In this document: positions 43,450 through 55,205 of the stretch, piece by piece
How positions within the stretch are numbered: position 1 is the first letter of the stretch
Layout of the letters: each line of letters opens with the position of its first letter
From: Laburnicola sp. R22_1
Taxonomy: Eukaryota > Ascomycota > Dothideomycetes > Pleosporales > Didymosphaeriaceae
Length of the DNA stretch: 64,000 bases
Direction: 5' to 3'
Assembly: GCA_014281115.1 (NCBI GenBank)
Contig: JACONQ010000007.1
Span: forward strand, 2,728,001 to 2,792,000
Notes under the pieces: model-generated
Told to the model about the DNA's origin: nothing
The model's input: only the letters and a program-made list of their open reading frames with translations
The model's database searches: none
Position numbers and translations under genes: made by a program

Positions 43450-44105
43450 TTTGTGAGGAGAGGGGGTGGTGGGTGATGGTTGGGGGAGGGGGTGGAGTTG
43501 GATGAGTGTGGGGAGAGGAAGAGGTTGTGCGTGGAGGGGGGCTTGAGGTTTCGTGGGTTGGTTGGTTGTTTGTTTGTTCGTTGGTGCCGTGCGTGCAAAC
43601 GCTGCTGTTGCTCGATTAGGGAGCGACGAGGTCACACGTGGTGGCGAAGTGCGCTAGGCCTGTTTTGGGTTAGGGTGCTGTGGTCCGGTGAACGTTGGGA
43701 TGTCTCAGCCTCAGAGGACCTCGTGGGAAACTAACGTGATGCGCGACGCTGCGTGAGTTCATCATCTGGAAAGCTTCTCGTGTTGAAGAAGGCGCTGTGA
43801 AGGAAGACTTTATAACCATCTGGTCGCGCTGTTGGGTTCTGTCGCTTTTATCGCTCCTGGGTCGGTCGTTCGAGGTCGCGGAGAGTTTGTCCCACTCCGG
43901 TATCCGCATTGCTCTTGTACTCTGGGTAGCTATTTCATACCTGCCGTATTATTCGACCCCGTCATTCGAAAGAGCGAGGATTCATTGGACAGCAAGAATG
44001 GGTCTGGGGCGCTTGAAATCCGCACGTCGGCCCCGCTCCATGCTTACAGGGTCAACCTCGAAGCCGACGACGACAGAGTCAACGCAAAACCTCATCGCCA
44101 ACAAA
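43450..44105. promoter_or_regulatory. Divergent intergenic region, DIB1 / F-box gene
   Basis: 656 bases between two start codons pointing apart. The frame of the F-box gene is open upstream to an ATG at 43998, so part of this could be coding. No specific motif is claimed. Confidence 0.45.
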
Positions 44106-45179
44106 ATGCCACCAGCAACGACCGTTCCGCAGTCCCAAGATGCACCGCTGCTTACCCTCCCCATCGAACTCGTCCAGCAAGTAACTTCCTACCTCGACCA
44201 TGCCACCGCCGCCTCTTTCTGCCTCTCCTCACGCTACATATGCTATGCTGTTGGTACCGAGCATTTGAGCCAGCACCTTGCGCTCGCAAGTACCAAGTTT
44301 GAACGCAGAAGGAAGATTGAGATTTTAGAGCGGGCGTTTCCTTCGCATTGGTATTGCGCGTGGTGAGTCTACCCACAAGAGTGATCCAACGAGCGCTCAA
44401 CCAGATACACCTGTATGAACCATAAACTCATGCCACCCAGGTGCGACCAATTCCACCCGCACGACCTCGCCGGCAGCCCCCAATCCTTCCCCCAAGAAAC
44501 CCAACGCGACTGCGCCGAATTCAACAGCTACCTCCACGACAGCTACGCCTACGTCCTCTGCTACCACCACATCCGGCTCGCGATAAACCGCTCCCTCTGG
44601 GGCGCCCCCTACGGCCTCCCCCTCTCCGCATTCACCCACTCCGACCATTCCAAGCGCAAACTCGGAAAACTAACAGCCCGTACGCACCTCCAGTGCGAAG
44701 CGCGCATCCTATCCGGCCACTTTTTTCTCCATGCGACATACACACTGCACTTCCCGCCTACCTTCACCGTGCCCTACCGCGAAAAAGACATCGTCGGGAA
44801 AATCATGCCTGCGCTGCCACACGTCGTCGTCGGCCACCGCGACTCGCACAGCCCGCACACAGGCATGCAGACGCTTCTTGCGGACGCCGTGCTCCACCCA
44901 GCTACCGATGCGTCCGTCCATCTCTGCCAGGCGTGCGCGACAGACTACACCATCACATCGTTGGTGCCGCCCAGCGCTGCAGCGCGCTCCGACTGGGCGC
45001 TGGTCATTAAGCCTACGCCGAAGGCGGGCGATGTCGCGAGGGTGCATGAGGAGTGGGTGCTGAGGATTGAGGTGTGGCGGGATTTGGGCACGGGGAGGAA
45101 TCCGTTTGATACGTTGTGGCGGGCGCATGGGGAGTTGGGGGGTGGGGTGGAGGGGTTCACGGGGAGGTGCCGCGGTTGA
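44106..45179 (+). CDS. F-box domain protein, 3' end disturbed
   Basis: Exons 44106-44362 and 44441-45179 join in frame (CAW|CDQFH) to 331 residues. Residues 15-53 are an F-box: LLTLPIELVQQVTSYLDHAT and ASFCLSSRYICYAVG. The rest has paired Cys/His (YCAWCDQFH, LCYHHIRL, HLCQACATDY) as in a group of Pleosporales F-box proteins, and would select a substrate for SCF ubiquitin ligase; the substrate is unknown. The stop at 45177-45179 follows a G4 run. One more G there would read on as GEVPRLKNMVAGSIRGFFER in frame +2, and a further shift in a G-rich stretch near 45245-45265 would end ESSVESMMRRNWTREIAAAR at 45324-45326. The true C-terminus is therefore uncertain. An upstream in-frame ATG lies at 43998. 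Confidence 0.75.
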
Positions 45180-45897
45180 AGAATATGGTGGCTGGGTCGA
45201 TTAGGGGGTTTTTTGAGCGGGGGCGGGGAGGGGGTGGTGGAGGGGAGGATAGGGGTGGGGGAGTCGAGTGTGGAGAGTATGATGAGGAGGAATTGGACGA
45301 GGGAGATTGCGGCGGCGAGGGGGTAGTGGGGCGTGTGGTTTAGAGAGGATTTAGGGTGCGAGTGGAGAGATTTAGGGTTGATGTCAGAGGGGGCGGTTTT
45401 GGGTCCTCTTATCTTGGTTGATTGGGGAATAGTTGGATTTGCACGGCCTTTGTTTCACTGCTTATACCTTCCGGCTATCACGACGTTCTTACCATCATTT
45501 CATTTTACTTGTCTACATCAAGTTATTAGTATGATTCTAGCCCGGTAAAATGCTACACTCAGACTGCAATCTTGCACGACTATGGGGCTAGCCTAACACT
45601 TATTTAGATAAAACTCTTCTTCTACTTGACTTATTACTATTCTCTCTTGATATGTATTATCAGACGTGGTTGCACCATCATTGTTATATTTTCCAAAGAA
45701 AGACCAATACACAGGCGCAGAAACGACACACCACAACAAATACCCGCCCCTAACCACCCCCCAACCACCTCATTCAACCAGTCCCCTCACCCCAAAACCG
45801 GAGCTCTCAATACCCCTAGCCTCCCCCCCTCCCCCCTCCTCAAAAAAAAAAAAGAAAGAAAAGAAAAGACCAACACCCCCTCCCACCCACAACCTCA
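45180..45897. other. Intergenic interval (convergent), partly G-rich
   Basis: The first 150 bases probably hold the real end of the F-box gene in shifted frames. The remainder has a C-rich stretch and an A-run (about 45841-45852). No other gene is supported. Confidence 0.45.
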
Positions 45898-46467
45898 TCA
45901 CCTTCCCCACCCCTCCCCACCCCCACCCCCCGGCGCATAAAACTCCCCCACCCTCCTCTCAGGCGCATAGAACCCCCTCTCCGGCGCCCTCCACCCCCCA
46001 ACCCCGCTAACGCCCCTCATCTCCCTAACAAACAAATCATACTTCGTCCCACTCGGCGCCCGCTCACTCGTCTCTTGATCCACACTTTTTTGCTCCCTCG
46101 TTGCTGCTGCTGCTGCTGCTGCCGATGTGTTACCGGCGGCACTGGGCGTGGCACTTGTTTGATTCCTTTCTCCCTGTCGCGGTGGAGAGGCGGGTTGAGA
46201 TGCATATGCAGATGTAGACGTCGCTGTCGCTCTCAACTTCCCCGTCACGGGATCCCGACCTCCCACGCGTCTCGCCTCAGCTAAAAGATCATGCGTTTCG
46301 CGGGGACGTCCTTGGGGAGGAGAAGGAGGGTGCGAGCGAAACGCTTGAGCTGCGGTTTTCGATGGGGGAGTGGGTGGTGCGAGGGCGGGGTGGTGGGGGT
46401 TTGCGTAGGGGTTGTTGGATTTGGTGGAGAGGGAGGGGTGGAGGAGGTTGTGGAGGAGGGAGGGCAT
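45898..46467 (-). CDS. Pro/Ala-rich disordered hypothetical protein
   Basis: A 189-residue frame from ATG 46467: MPSLLHNLLHPSLSTKSNNP, a Pro-rich middle, an Ala run of seven from a CTG/GCA-type repeat near 46104, then SGTKYDLFVREMRGVSGVGG and WRAPERGFYAPERRVGEFYA before a Gly-rich end. The paired RGFYAPERR and GEFYAP elements and the ordered KYDLFVREMRG segment are unlike random sequence. No known family or domain is recognised. The frame is open upstream without an ATG. It may be a small fungal-specific gene; no function is assigned. Confidence 0.5.
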   Translation of the reverse strand: MPSLLHNLLHPSLSTKSNNPYANPHHPALAPPTPPSKTAAQAFRSHPPSPPQGRPRETHDLLAEARRVGGRDPVTGKLRATATSTSAYASQPASPPRQGERNQTSATPSAAGNTSAAAAAAATREQKSVDQETSERAPSGTKYDLFVREMRGVSGVGGWRAPERGFYAPERRVGEFYAPGGGGGEGWGR

Positions 46468-47620
46468 GGTTGGGGTGTGGAAGAGGAGAGGATAGGTGGG
46501 TGGTTGGGGTTCTGCGGTGCGTAGCGTAGGTCCGTCCCTTCGTTCCAATTGCTCGAATGCTTCGCCTACACTCAAGTGCCGTGTGCAAAGTCGTACGTCT
46601 CCGGGCTGAATTCCTCAAGCAGCTTTCTCTCTCCGCAAACCACGTCTCTGCATATGGATATATCCAGATCACGCGATCCCTTCGACCCAGCGTGCTTCGC
46701 CCTCGGCGTTGGGTTCAGTATCCGCTACCAGGCTGAAAACTGCTGTCACACCGTATAGCAGTCCGATTTCTATCTCTTTCTCAATCTTACTTCAGATCCC
46801 CCGCCTTCGCAAGTATTTGCAGCGTCAAAGTGGACGGCAGGTCATTATAACGTCGCGCCACACGCAGGGGTATCACGCGAGAAGGATCATGTTTAGCCCG
46901 ATATCGTTAAGCCTCCAGGCAGCAGCAGCAGCAGCCGTCTGTACAATTGCCATACTTGTGGGAAGGGCTCAGGCAAACCTTGGAATGATAGTCGGCACAT
47001 GATAGTAATGAACATTCACGAGATACACAAAGTCGGAGGTTTGAAAGGTATTATTTGCAGTACAGAAAGTTCTATCCGAAGCATTTGCATTGCGACTCTT
47101 GATCAAGAGCGCACTGTAATCGCAGGCTCTATTCCTGCCCCAAATTCCTGGCCACGTGCCGCATCGCATACAGAGGCAAGCAGACATAAAAGGTAGCACC
47201 CGCATGCTTCAGCTTGACACGGCCACCACGCCCCGCTGACAGGACGCCGAAAAAGTGGCTCCCAAGTAAAAGAGCCGAAGAAGTGCAACACGCAAGATCC
47301 TGGCCAGGAAAGGTCGACTGACTGCACCGCAGGAAAAGTAATGGTACAGAGTCGAAAATGTGTGCAGTCGGCAGGTGCAAGAAAGAAGAAGCACATGATG
47401 CCAGAAATACAAGAGCGTACCCAAACTAGCACGTCTGATCCGTTCAGACAACTATGTCTCGAAGCGGAACAGATGCGCGGTACCAGGACGAACGCCTTTG
47501 ATCCAGATAAGCGAATGTTGTCTAATTCACACGCCAATGCAAATAGAGATCGTTCGTAGTCGTGCTACGAGGGAGTGCGACGTAAAGCACCGGCCATACT
47601 CCTCTCCTCATTAGAAGTTC
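46468..47620. other. Intergenic interval
   Basis: 1.15 kb between two minus-strand genes. A 144-codon frame at 47103-47537 (-) shows no family feature. Nothing is supported. Confidence 0.5.
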
Positions 47621-50600
47621 TTAATGAACCGGCGCCGCGGGGGTTGGTCGCCTGCTCTGCCAAGGGGTGCTGCTGGGAGCTGGCGTAGACCGGTTGTTCG
47701 ACCATGCACTTCCCGTTGAGCTACGAGGTGAGTGGTTCGAGTTTGAACCCTGGCCTTGATAATTCGATAGCTTGCGTGATCGCGGGTTCTGTCCATTCGA
47801 AGGCGCACTATTCGTTCCGTTGGTGGGATTCCGCCTCGGCTTTGGCTGGCCGTGGCCTCTGCCTGCCTTGCGTTTTATCGGCATCGACCTCGTGATCGTT
47901 TCTTGGATCTTTCCGATACGGATAGTGACATCAATACTGTCCTGGTGCCTATTTGATTCGGCTTCGGACATGAACGACGGTTTGCTTTGAACATAGAACC
48001 TCGGTGCCAATTTGGAGTAGGGCCGAGAAGTGGGTGGGAAACCAACAGGTCGCTCGTTGGCTGCAAGATGAGGAGTTTTAGTCAGTTTTATGGTCGGCAA
48101 CGAGCCGAACTCTCTATCCTCAAGCAGGTCTTCAGCGCCGATACGGGTCGTGACATCGAGGTCGTCATCATCGAGAAAGCCCTTTCGGTTGGCTGTTGAA
48201 GGGAGCGAAACTGTGGCAGTTGTCAAGTTCTCGCGGACCTCAAGAGGTGCTTTCGATGAAGCTGCTATCGCGAGGGAGCCGGGTCTAGTCGGTAATCCCG
48301 CCTGCGCAGGGGGAGAGGGCCTCGTAGTCGATGTAGAAGCAGAAGCAGAAGCAGACGCAGAAGCAGAAGCAGAAGCAGACGCAGACGCAGAAGTAGAAGC
48401 AGAACCCGGGGCGGAAGGCTTCTCCAGAAGGCTATTAAACCTCGCCTGCCATTCTGGGTCCAGGGCAAGAGGTCGCGCTCCAGCTCCAACACCGGAGTAG
48501 CGTGGTCTCGGAGGCATGCTCACAGCAGCTTCAACCTGCGCCGTAGGTTCCACCTGCGCCGTAGGTTCCACCGCAGCAGGTGGTAGTCGTACTCTCGGCG
48601 AAGGCTTTGGCATTTTCACAATAGGGTGTGACATATCGCCACTGAAAGCGGGATGGGCCTGGGTCTCTGGAGGAGGTGGAGACTCCTGCTTCGCAGCTGG
48701 CTGAGGCTTGGGAAAGAAGCGCGACGAGCGGGGGCCTTGGGCAGTCGATTGAAACGGTGCACCCTGACTAACTGGAGAAGGTCCCTCGTGGGGTTTAGTG
48801 ACCTCATTCTTTGGCTTGAGATCGGCCGTTGTAGAAGAGTGCGGGGCCTTCGATTCTACGCCGCCGACCTTGTGATGCAACGTTGTTTGCGTCTTACCAT
48901 GTAGATCCGTATAGGTTTCGCGAAGTTCTGGGCGGAAAGATTCACCGATGCGCTCGCGATCCCGTTCAGCCTTGGCACGCATGTCGCGGTCATCTTGCTG
49001 AATGTGCGCATGGAAATTACCCCAGCCTTTAGCAACGGGAGGAGCGATAGGGCCCGGTTTAGGCACCGCGCTAGCCTGAACCAAAGTAGGTCCTGCTTGT
49101 GGATACATGGTTTGCTGGGCAAATGGTTGATTTGGAGCGACTTGCGGTTGTGGAGGTGCAGGCTTCCCTGGAGGATTAGGCCCAATGGGTGCCGGAGTCG
49201 ACTGCGGCTGCGTGGGCACCTGCTGGCCGAAAGTACCGTTTCCAAGAGCTCTGTCCTTAGCCTGAGGAGGGCCCCAAACACTCGCACCCCAGCCGCGTGG
49301 TTGTTGAGGAAGTGTGGTCGACCAAGGGCCTTGCGGAGGTTGGGGTGCTTTGGTATCGGTTACGCTAGTCGCCTTGGGCTGCTGGGGCTGCGTTTGTAAT
49401 GACTCAGCAGGGAGCCTAGCCTTTTCACTCTCGCGAGTGAGGTTCTTGGCAGGCGAGGTAGACTGCGCGAGTGAAGGCAGAGGCTGTGGCTGTGGCTGAG
49501 GCTGAGGCTGAACCTCTGCCTGCGCCTTTACCGGAGAAGGGCTACGCTTGGGGATAACGAGCTTCGACGCCGGCTCTGGTTTCTTGACAGGGTGAGGCTG
49601 GTGGACTTTCATCATGCCGTACTGAGCTACCTCACCCTCTGACGTGGGCACAGGCGGTTTGGGCGGCGACTGCACCGGTGGTGGTACTGCCTTCTCTTTC
49701 TGCGGTGACTTTTGAGGAACCCGCGATGGTGATTGCTCCTTCGTCTTCTGCTTCGGTTCGTCATTGAAACCCATAGCCTCCAGCCTCTTGCGGAGTCGTT
49801 CCTTGCGTTCTGCTTCTTCCTTGGCCTCCTGCTCCTTCTCTTTCTGCTTTCGTAGTTTGATAGCATCAATGTTAGCATGTAACAGTCGCTCCTGCACCTC
49901 TACCAGACTCTGCATCTGTGAGGGAGCACTAGGAGCTGCAATGGCGTCTTGTGAGCCTGCCGATCCGAAGGGCGAGACAGGTTGTGCATGTGCAACGCTT
50001 GGTGATGCAGTTTGCGCCAAGCTCGCAGGTTGACTTGGTGGCTGCTGGTCCACAGCCACGGGCTTAGGAGGTAACGCATGTCGCGGCATTCCGGGAGCGC
50101 CAGCATCGACGCCGTTGACGGACTGAGACTCTCGTTGTTGTGTCATCGGAACAGGAGGGAGATCGGGACCACGTCTATCAATTGACATTCGACGACCACT
50201 CCCCCCACTGACGTTCGAGGAATTCCTCCTCCGGCCCCAGTTTGGTGCGTCTGCGCTATTTCTTGAAGTTTGGAAGGCTGCGGACGGCTCCGCCGGTCCA
50301 TCGTGTGACGGTCGCTGGAGGACAGCAGGTTGTTGTCGATAGCCATTATCTCGTACTGAGCCGCGCCTCATTTCACCAACCGGTTCATAGCGGCCACTGT
50401 GTGAGTTGAAAAGCTCCCGATTCCCACGATCATCGCGCCACGCGCGGTTGAAATCGTCAGGTGCAATCTCCTTTGCAGGAGCATGTGGTGGTGGCATATC
50501 GTCGTGGCCGTACGAGTCCCTAGAGTATCGGGGCGGAGGCTGTTGCACTGGCGGGTTGATATGAATGGGAGATACCTTTTCCACCGGGGGTAGTGGGGCC

Positions 50601-51871
50601 CATGGAGACTTGGCAGGAGCAGTAGTCGATGGTTTGGAAACCAACGTAGGCTTCTCTGGCTGGCCTTTGGTCTTGGTGGCACTTGCTTGTGTATGTGCTC
50701 CGGGCTTCAGTATCGTCTTGGTACCGCTGGTCAATGCTGCTTTCTGCGCGCTCGGGGATGGCATAGGCCCAGGCTTCGCGGCTACGACAGGCGCTTCTTT
50801 CTTCAGCACGGATTTGGGTTCTTCGGGAGGAGGCGGTTGGTCTTCCGTCGCAGCAACGGTCGATTTCGTGCCGTCCATCCACTGCACTGTTTCCGGCGCC
50901 CAGTCGTCCTCGTCATCGTCTATGTCAGCCCACTTTGCCTCCTTTCCAGCCTCGTCCGCTTGCAAACGGGTCGCTAGATGTATCCCGTACTGCTGCTTAA
51001 GCTCCTCGTCCGTGAACTGCTTCGGTGGCGCGGGTGGGACTGGCTGATTCTTATTCCATACTTTGCTGGCGTCCGGCCCTGAAGCCGCTCCATTCAGCTT
51101 CCCTTGCGTTCGCGGTACATTGCTGCCGCCAGACTTGGCGACGAGGCGGGGCCTTGCAACCTGCAAAGTCGAGGTGGTCGTGGAGCCTGAGGTGGGGATC
51201 TTGTCTCCGGAACGCGCGGCAGGTGTAGTAACGACGGACTTTGCGAGGAAGTTCTTCGTCACCGAGACAGACTTGAACGCTGCAGGCTTCTTGGCCGCCG
51301 AGTTTGTGCGCAAATGCCCGCCTGGCTGTTTTGCTGGATCTACGCTGCTAGGACGGCTGATGTCCGTGTCCGATCCAACGCTGCCTTCTCCCACTGCGGC
51401 TTGCGATTCTGCCGCCGAGTGCTCGCCAGCGTCGCCGTTTACTAGCTGCTCCTTCGTCTCGTCCGACGGCGTATCAGATCGTGTTTGGCTATTCGTAGTT
51501 GCAGCGGATGGCTGCGATTGTCAGAGTGCACATGCAGTCACTTTGCTTTTCCCACTTACGTCTACCGTGCCTCGGCCGGCCCTGTCCGAAGGTTGTGCTG
51601 CATCATCCGCACCATCTGCGATGGTCGCGCTTGTCGTAGCAGGGTCATCTGAAAGTTTGGAGTCGCGTGTGTTTGGGCCCGAGGGCGCCTCGCCGTCGCC
51701 GGCGGGATTGTTGGTAGTTGACGCAGTGTCGTCGATGGGCGAGGGGCCACCCATCGACTGTGCTTCCTTTACCACATCGTGGGTGATCTGCTCTGCCATA
51801 ACAATCTGTGGGGCTGTTGTGGCAGCAGAAGGCTCTCTGTCAGAACGATGTTCCTTGCTAGAAGAGGACAT
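47621..51871 (-). CDS. Large disordered Pro/Gln-rich protein of unknown function
   Basis: Two exons (51560-51871 and 47621-51511) flank a 48-base intron with gtaagt, a ctctgac branch and cgcag, giving 1400 residues. Most of the chain is disordered and rich in Pro, Gln, Ser and Ala. The one block that looks conserved is near residues 250-305: FTDEELKQQYGIHLATRLQA followed by KWADIDDDEDDWAPETVQW. A Lys/Glu coiled coil (about 49770-49860, KLRKQKEKEQEAKEEAERKE) follows later. Near the end are a Ser-Ala dipeptide run encoded by a hexanucleotide repeat and a basic, Asn/Ser-rich tail of the kind seen in RNA-binding scaffold proteins. No enzyme domain is seen. The acidic Trp block recurs, as far as I recall, in ascomycete homologues without a clear name. 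A role in mRNA or translation control would be a guess. Confidence 0.8.
48334..48404. repeat. Hexanucleotide repeat (agaagc/agacgc)n in coding sequence
   Basis: About 11-12 units of gaagca with gacgca and gtagaa variants. It encodes alternating Ser and Ala on the minus strand, in frame, and is likely to vary in length between strains. Confidence 0.9.
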
Positions 51872-52577
51872 GGGCCCGGACGAACGCGGATGCGTGCGAC
51901 CGGCTACCCGTGGAGAGGAGAAGGGGCGAAAGTCGAAATGTATTCACCTAGCGTCAGATGTGAAGCGTCGCCACGAGGAGGAGTTGGCGATTCCGCAGAA
52001 ACGTCGACTGCTTTGCTCCGGGAGCTGCGCGGCGGTGCGGAGGGTCGGCGGCGGTTGAGGGGGCGGCGAGGGGCAAGCTCCGACTGCGGCTGCGAGGTGG
52101 ACGTGTCAAGTCGCTGGTATCTCGTACCAGGAGGAATAGAGTAGAGGGCCTGGGGCTTTGGCCGGGTCGCGTGGGGGATGGTTGTTTGGGGTTGACTTGT
52201 GAACAGCGCACGAGTCGCCGATAGCACGATCAGTGCCTTGGCGGCGGCCAAACTTCTTTGAAGCTGAGGCTGGCCGGGCCGCACGCACATCGGCCAGCTT
52301 TCACTGCTGCTGCCGTGTGACGCAGCCATGCGCAGATCGGGTAGCAAATCACAGACATTCATCATCACTTTGGACCGCGACGCGTGGACTGAAGTCGGAG
52401 CTTCTGGAAAGCCTCGACCGCATCGGGTAATGGAAGTTGCACTGCTACGCTGCCTCACTCATGTTACGCTTCGCCCACACATGCTTGCCAGTACTAAGAT
52501 TGGAATCTGCTACACTCTATATTTACACATGCTGCCTGTCCCGCCGAATTTCGACCTGTGAGAGTGTTGGGGCCCGC
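51872..52577. other. Intergenic interval
   Basis: The 5' region of the large disordered gene and the 3' region of ATP17. A 184-codon minus frame (51904-52458) is Ser/Arg/Pro-rich without features and probably reflects untranslated leader. Confidence 0.45.
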
Positions 52578-53220
52578 CTAGTGGTGCACGTTGTTCTTGT
52601 GGTGGCCTGCAACCTGTGAGTCAGAGTACACTGTCTGCGAGCATGGGCAACCCACGCAGATGGAAGTAGTAGTTTTGTGCGTATCCGATAGCGATCAGAG
52701 CGCCAATTACGTGGACGAGCGCTGGAGCTAGAATCAGCAACATGTCTCGCAGACACACGCGATCCAGCGTCTGCATGGGGACACATACGCATTGCAGAAG
52801 CATTCTTGCCAAAGTACGCCTTCTGGTAGCGGCCCAAAAGGCCCTTGGCTTGAGGCTCGGGGGCAGCTCCTCGGGGCAGCTTCTCGTAGAAGCTCACCAC
52901 CTTCTGCATGCGCACAGCATTCGGTGATGATCCGATGGCCTAGGTTTCGTATCAGCATATGCCTTCCAAGCATGCTGCCGCCATATTCATTCGCTGCACG
53001 GGATTTCTATCGACGGCGAAATGTTTTGCGCGGGTCCGCAGGGCTGCGAAGTGTGGCATTGGGCTCGCCGGGTGCGGCTGGACAAGTAGGAGGGATTCTT
53101 ACACTAGGAGAGGCCACCTGGAGCAGGCTGTCAGCATCATAGCCGGTTGTGCGATGCCTATGTGCAGCGTACCTTGGGGGGAATGAGCGTGGACAGCGCG
53201 CGCTTCGTGATGTAGCTCAT
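52578..53220 (-). CDS. ATP17: Mitochondrial F1Fo-ATP synthase subunit f
   Basis: Five exons (53173-53220, 53103-53117, 52789-52939, 52656-52727, 52578-52606) give 104 residues. It starts MSYITKRALSTLIPPKVASP, continues VVSFYEKLPRGAAPEPQA and GLLGRYQKAYFGKNASAMP, has a membrane helix ALVHVIGALIAIGYAQNYYF and ends HLRHHKNNVHH. This is subunit f of the Fo stalk in the mitochondrial inner membrane, needed for complex assembly. Exon 2 is only 15 bases (GTGGCCTCTCCTAGT, VASPS). The acceptor of the last intron must be the second AG (ttgcag at 52607-52612), because the first AG (end of ctcacag) would destroy the conserved HHKNN end. Divergently placed from the complex I gene. Confidence 0.94.
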
Positions 53221-53468
53221 CTTGTCGGCTGGCCGTGGATTAGCATCAATTGGCTTGTGTCGGCGGCGGCAGAGGGTTCGGGCGACGCACCTGGGCTGGC
53301 AAGATGGGGGAGTCGGGATGGAGGTCGTGCAGAGTCGATGGGGTTGTCGGGCAGAGACGTCGACTTGCGAAGCTGCAACTCAAGCTAGCCGCTTGGCAAT
53401 TTCCACGCCGGGGCGCACGTCGACATCACGCCCAGAGGCCACCCCCCAAGCTCGACACCCCGCGCAAC
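53221..53468. promoter_or_regulatory. Shared divergent promoter, ATP17 / NDUFS4 homologue
   Basis: 248 bases between the start codons of two nuclear genes for inner-membrane respiratory complexes, pointing apart. A joint control region is likely from geometry alone. No specific activator site is claimed. Confidence 0.6.
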
Positions 53469-54250
53469 ATGTCTGCCCTGCCCCGGTCAATCGGCTCGCG
53501 GCTGCTGCCCGCAGCTCTTCGCCCCTCTGCCACCAGGGCCATGGCCCCCAAGTATCGGACATACGCCTCCGAGCCGGCCTCCACCGAACCCGCGCCCAAG
53601 ACGAGCTCCAGCGAAGCGCCCAATGCGCCCCTCACCGAGTCGGCCCAGGACAGCGACGAGAGTGCGGCCCAAGCCATGAGACACAAGCCGGACTACACTG
53701 TCGCCATCGACTACCGGACCTCGTACGTGCGCTGCCAACACGGAACGAGACGGCATACCTGACCTGCCTCTAGGAACTTCTCTCCCATTCCCAAGCGCGT
53801 CATGGACGGAAGTGAGCCTGGCGAGAGCGTTGCGGCAGCCGTTCTCTCCGGCGCGCCCATCGATCTGCAGGCCAGGACGGTGCGGTACATGAAACCCCCC
53901 AGCTCCCACCCAGGAAGCTCGACACTAACGCATCACACAGCATCTACCGCCCCGCAAAAACCGCCACCCAGTCTGGAGACTGGCACTCACACCATTGGCT
54001 AATGGACTGGGATGTGCTGCCCAAGGGACACCGGTGGGAGAACCCGCTCATGGGATGGCAATCGTCTGCCGACTTTATGAACGGCCACCGAATTCAGTTC
54101 AAGACAAAGGAGGATGCTATCAACTTTGCGAACAAGCAAGGATACGAGTACTTTGTGCAGGAGCCCAATGTGCGGAAGTTTGTCCCCAAGGCGTACGCGA
54201 ACAACTTCACCCACAGCCCGAAGAAGTTGAAGATCATCCGATCAAAATAG
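53469..54250 (+). CDS. Respiratory complex I 18/21 kDa subunit (NDUFS4 type)
   Basis: Three exons (53469-53722, 53774-53884, 53941-54250) give 224 residues. The N-terminus MSALPRSIGSRLLPAALRPS is a mitochondrial targeting presequence. The conserved part starts RTVRIYRPAKTATQSGD and goes on with WDVLPKGHRWENPLMGW, QFKTKEDAINFANKQGYEY and ends AYANNFTHSPKKLKIIRSK, the NDUFS4 signature (ETC complex I subunit conserved region). It is an accessory subunit at the base of the matrix arm near the NADH-oxidising module. As in other fungi, a disordered acidic linker of about 50 residues separates presequence and domain. Intron phases are all consistent. Confidence 0.94.
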
Positions 54251-55205
54251 AAGCACAAGAAATCTTTGGCGTAGATGCCAGTGTATATACAGACCGGAGT
54301 GGAATTTCTTTGTCTTTTCATACATTTTCCGTTTGTGAGGTCCATTTCATCACTTGTCGTGCAGTGCTTTCTCAGTTCAGGTGGACGTTTACAACCTGAC
54401 TCTTTCTCGATCGCTTAACCATTTACACATTCAGCGATGTCTCTCATACTACGTGAATTTGGTCTAAGCATCCCAATCACAGTGTAGGGACGCAACTGCT
54501 AAAATCGTGCCTAGGCAGGAAATATAATACTATTCGCTCCTCTCCCTCCCGAACCATGGCTTCCTCTGCATTGGCATTTAACTCATGATCTGATATGATC
54601 AGTTTGACATTGCCAGCCTCGATTTAGAAGCTATCGACACTTTTTAGACAGGCTACTCAGTTCACAAGGAACATGCTCTTAGTCCTCGAAGGTGGGTCTA
54701 CGGGCGAGATTTTATCAATATTGAATGCACTCCCATTGCCTAGTTATTACGTTCCTGTACTGACACTTAGATATATTCAGCTCATTCAGACGGAAATAGC
54801 AATGGGTAGCAAAACAGAAAAGCACCTACTCTCCGTACGCAATTTCAAGTACCCGTATGCAGCGTCTTTACCAGCCGATAATAGAGCACAGTCTCTGAAT
54901 GTCGGTCGTTTATCATATCCAACCGAGCGCCGAGCGCCGCCTACATTGATGAATTCACTGCCGTCCCTTTCCACGTCCACTCCACCCATACTACCTTTCA
55001 CTCTCAACCCGGCAATCTGGCGCCGCAACCACCGACCGCACCAACCATGCCACTGAGAATTTTCTCAAGCAGCGACACCTTAACACTGCTCTCCACTTCT
55101 CACACACCCATCACACATCCACCTCCCTTGCCTCACCCCCGACCGCGCCTCACAGCCAACCAAATACTAACTGCTAGCAGCAGCACTAGCACCTAAACCA
55201 GCAAC
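54251..55205. other. Intergenic interval
   Basis: 0.95 kb. A 127-codon frame at 54673-55056 (+) has no recognisable motif. The last 150 bases are C/A/T-rich and probably form the promoter and leader of the next gene. Confidence 0.5.

Noticed and set aside
47103..47537. 144-codon minus-strand frame with many Cys
   Set aside because: The Cys are unevenly spaced, other frames overlap it, no domain is seen, and it lies in the 3' region of the large gene.
51904..52458. 184-codon minus-strand frame upstream of the large disordered gene
   Set aside because: Ser/Arg/Pro-rich without features. It is in a different frame from exon 1 of that gene and most likely untranslated leader.
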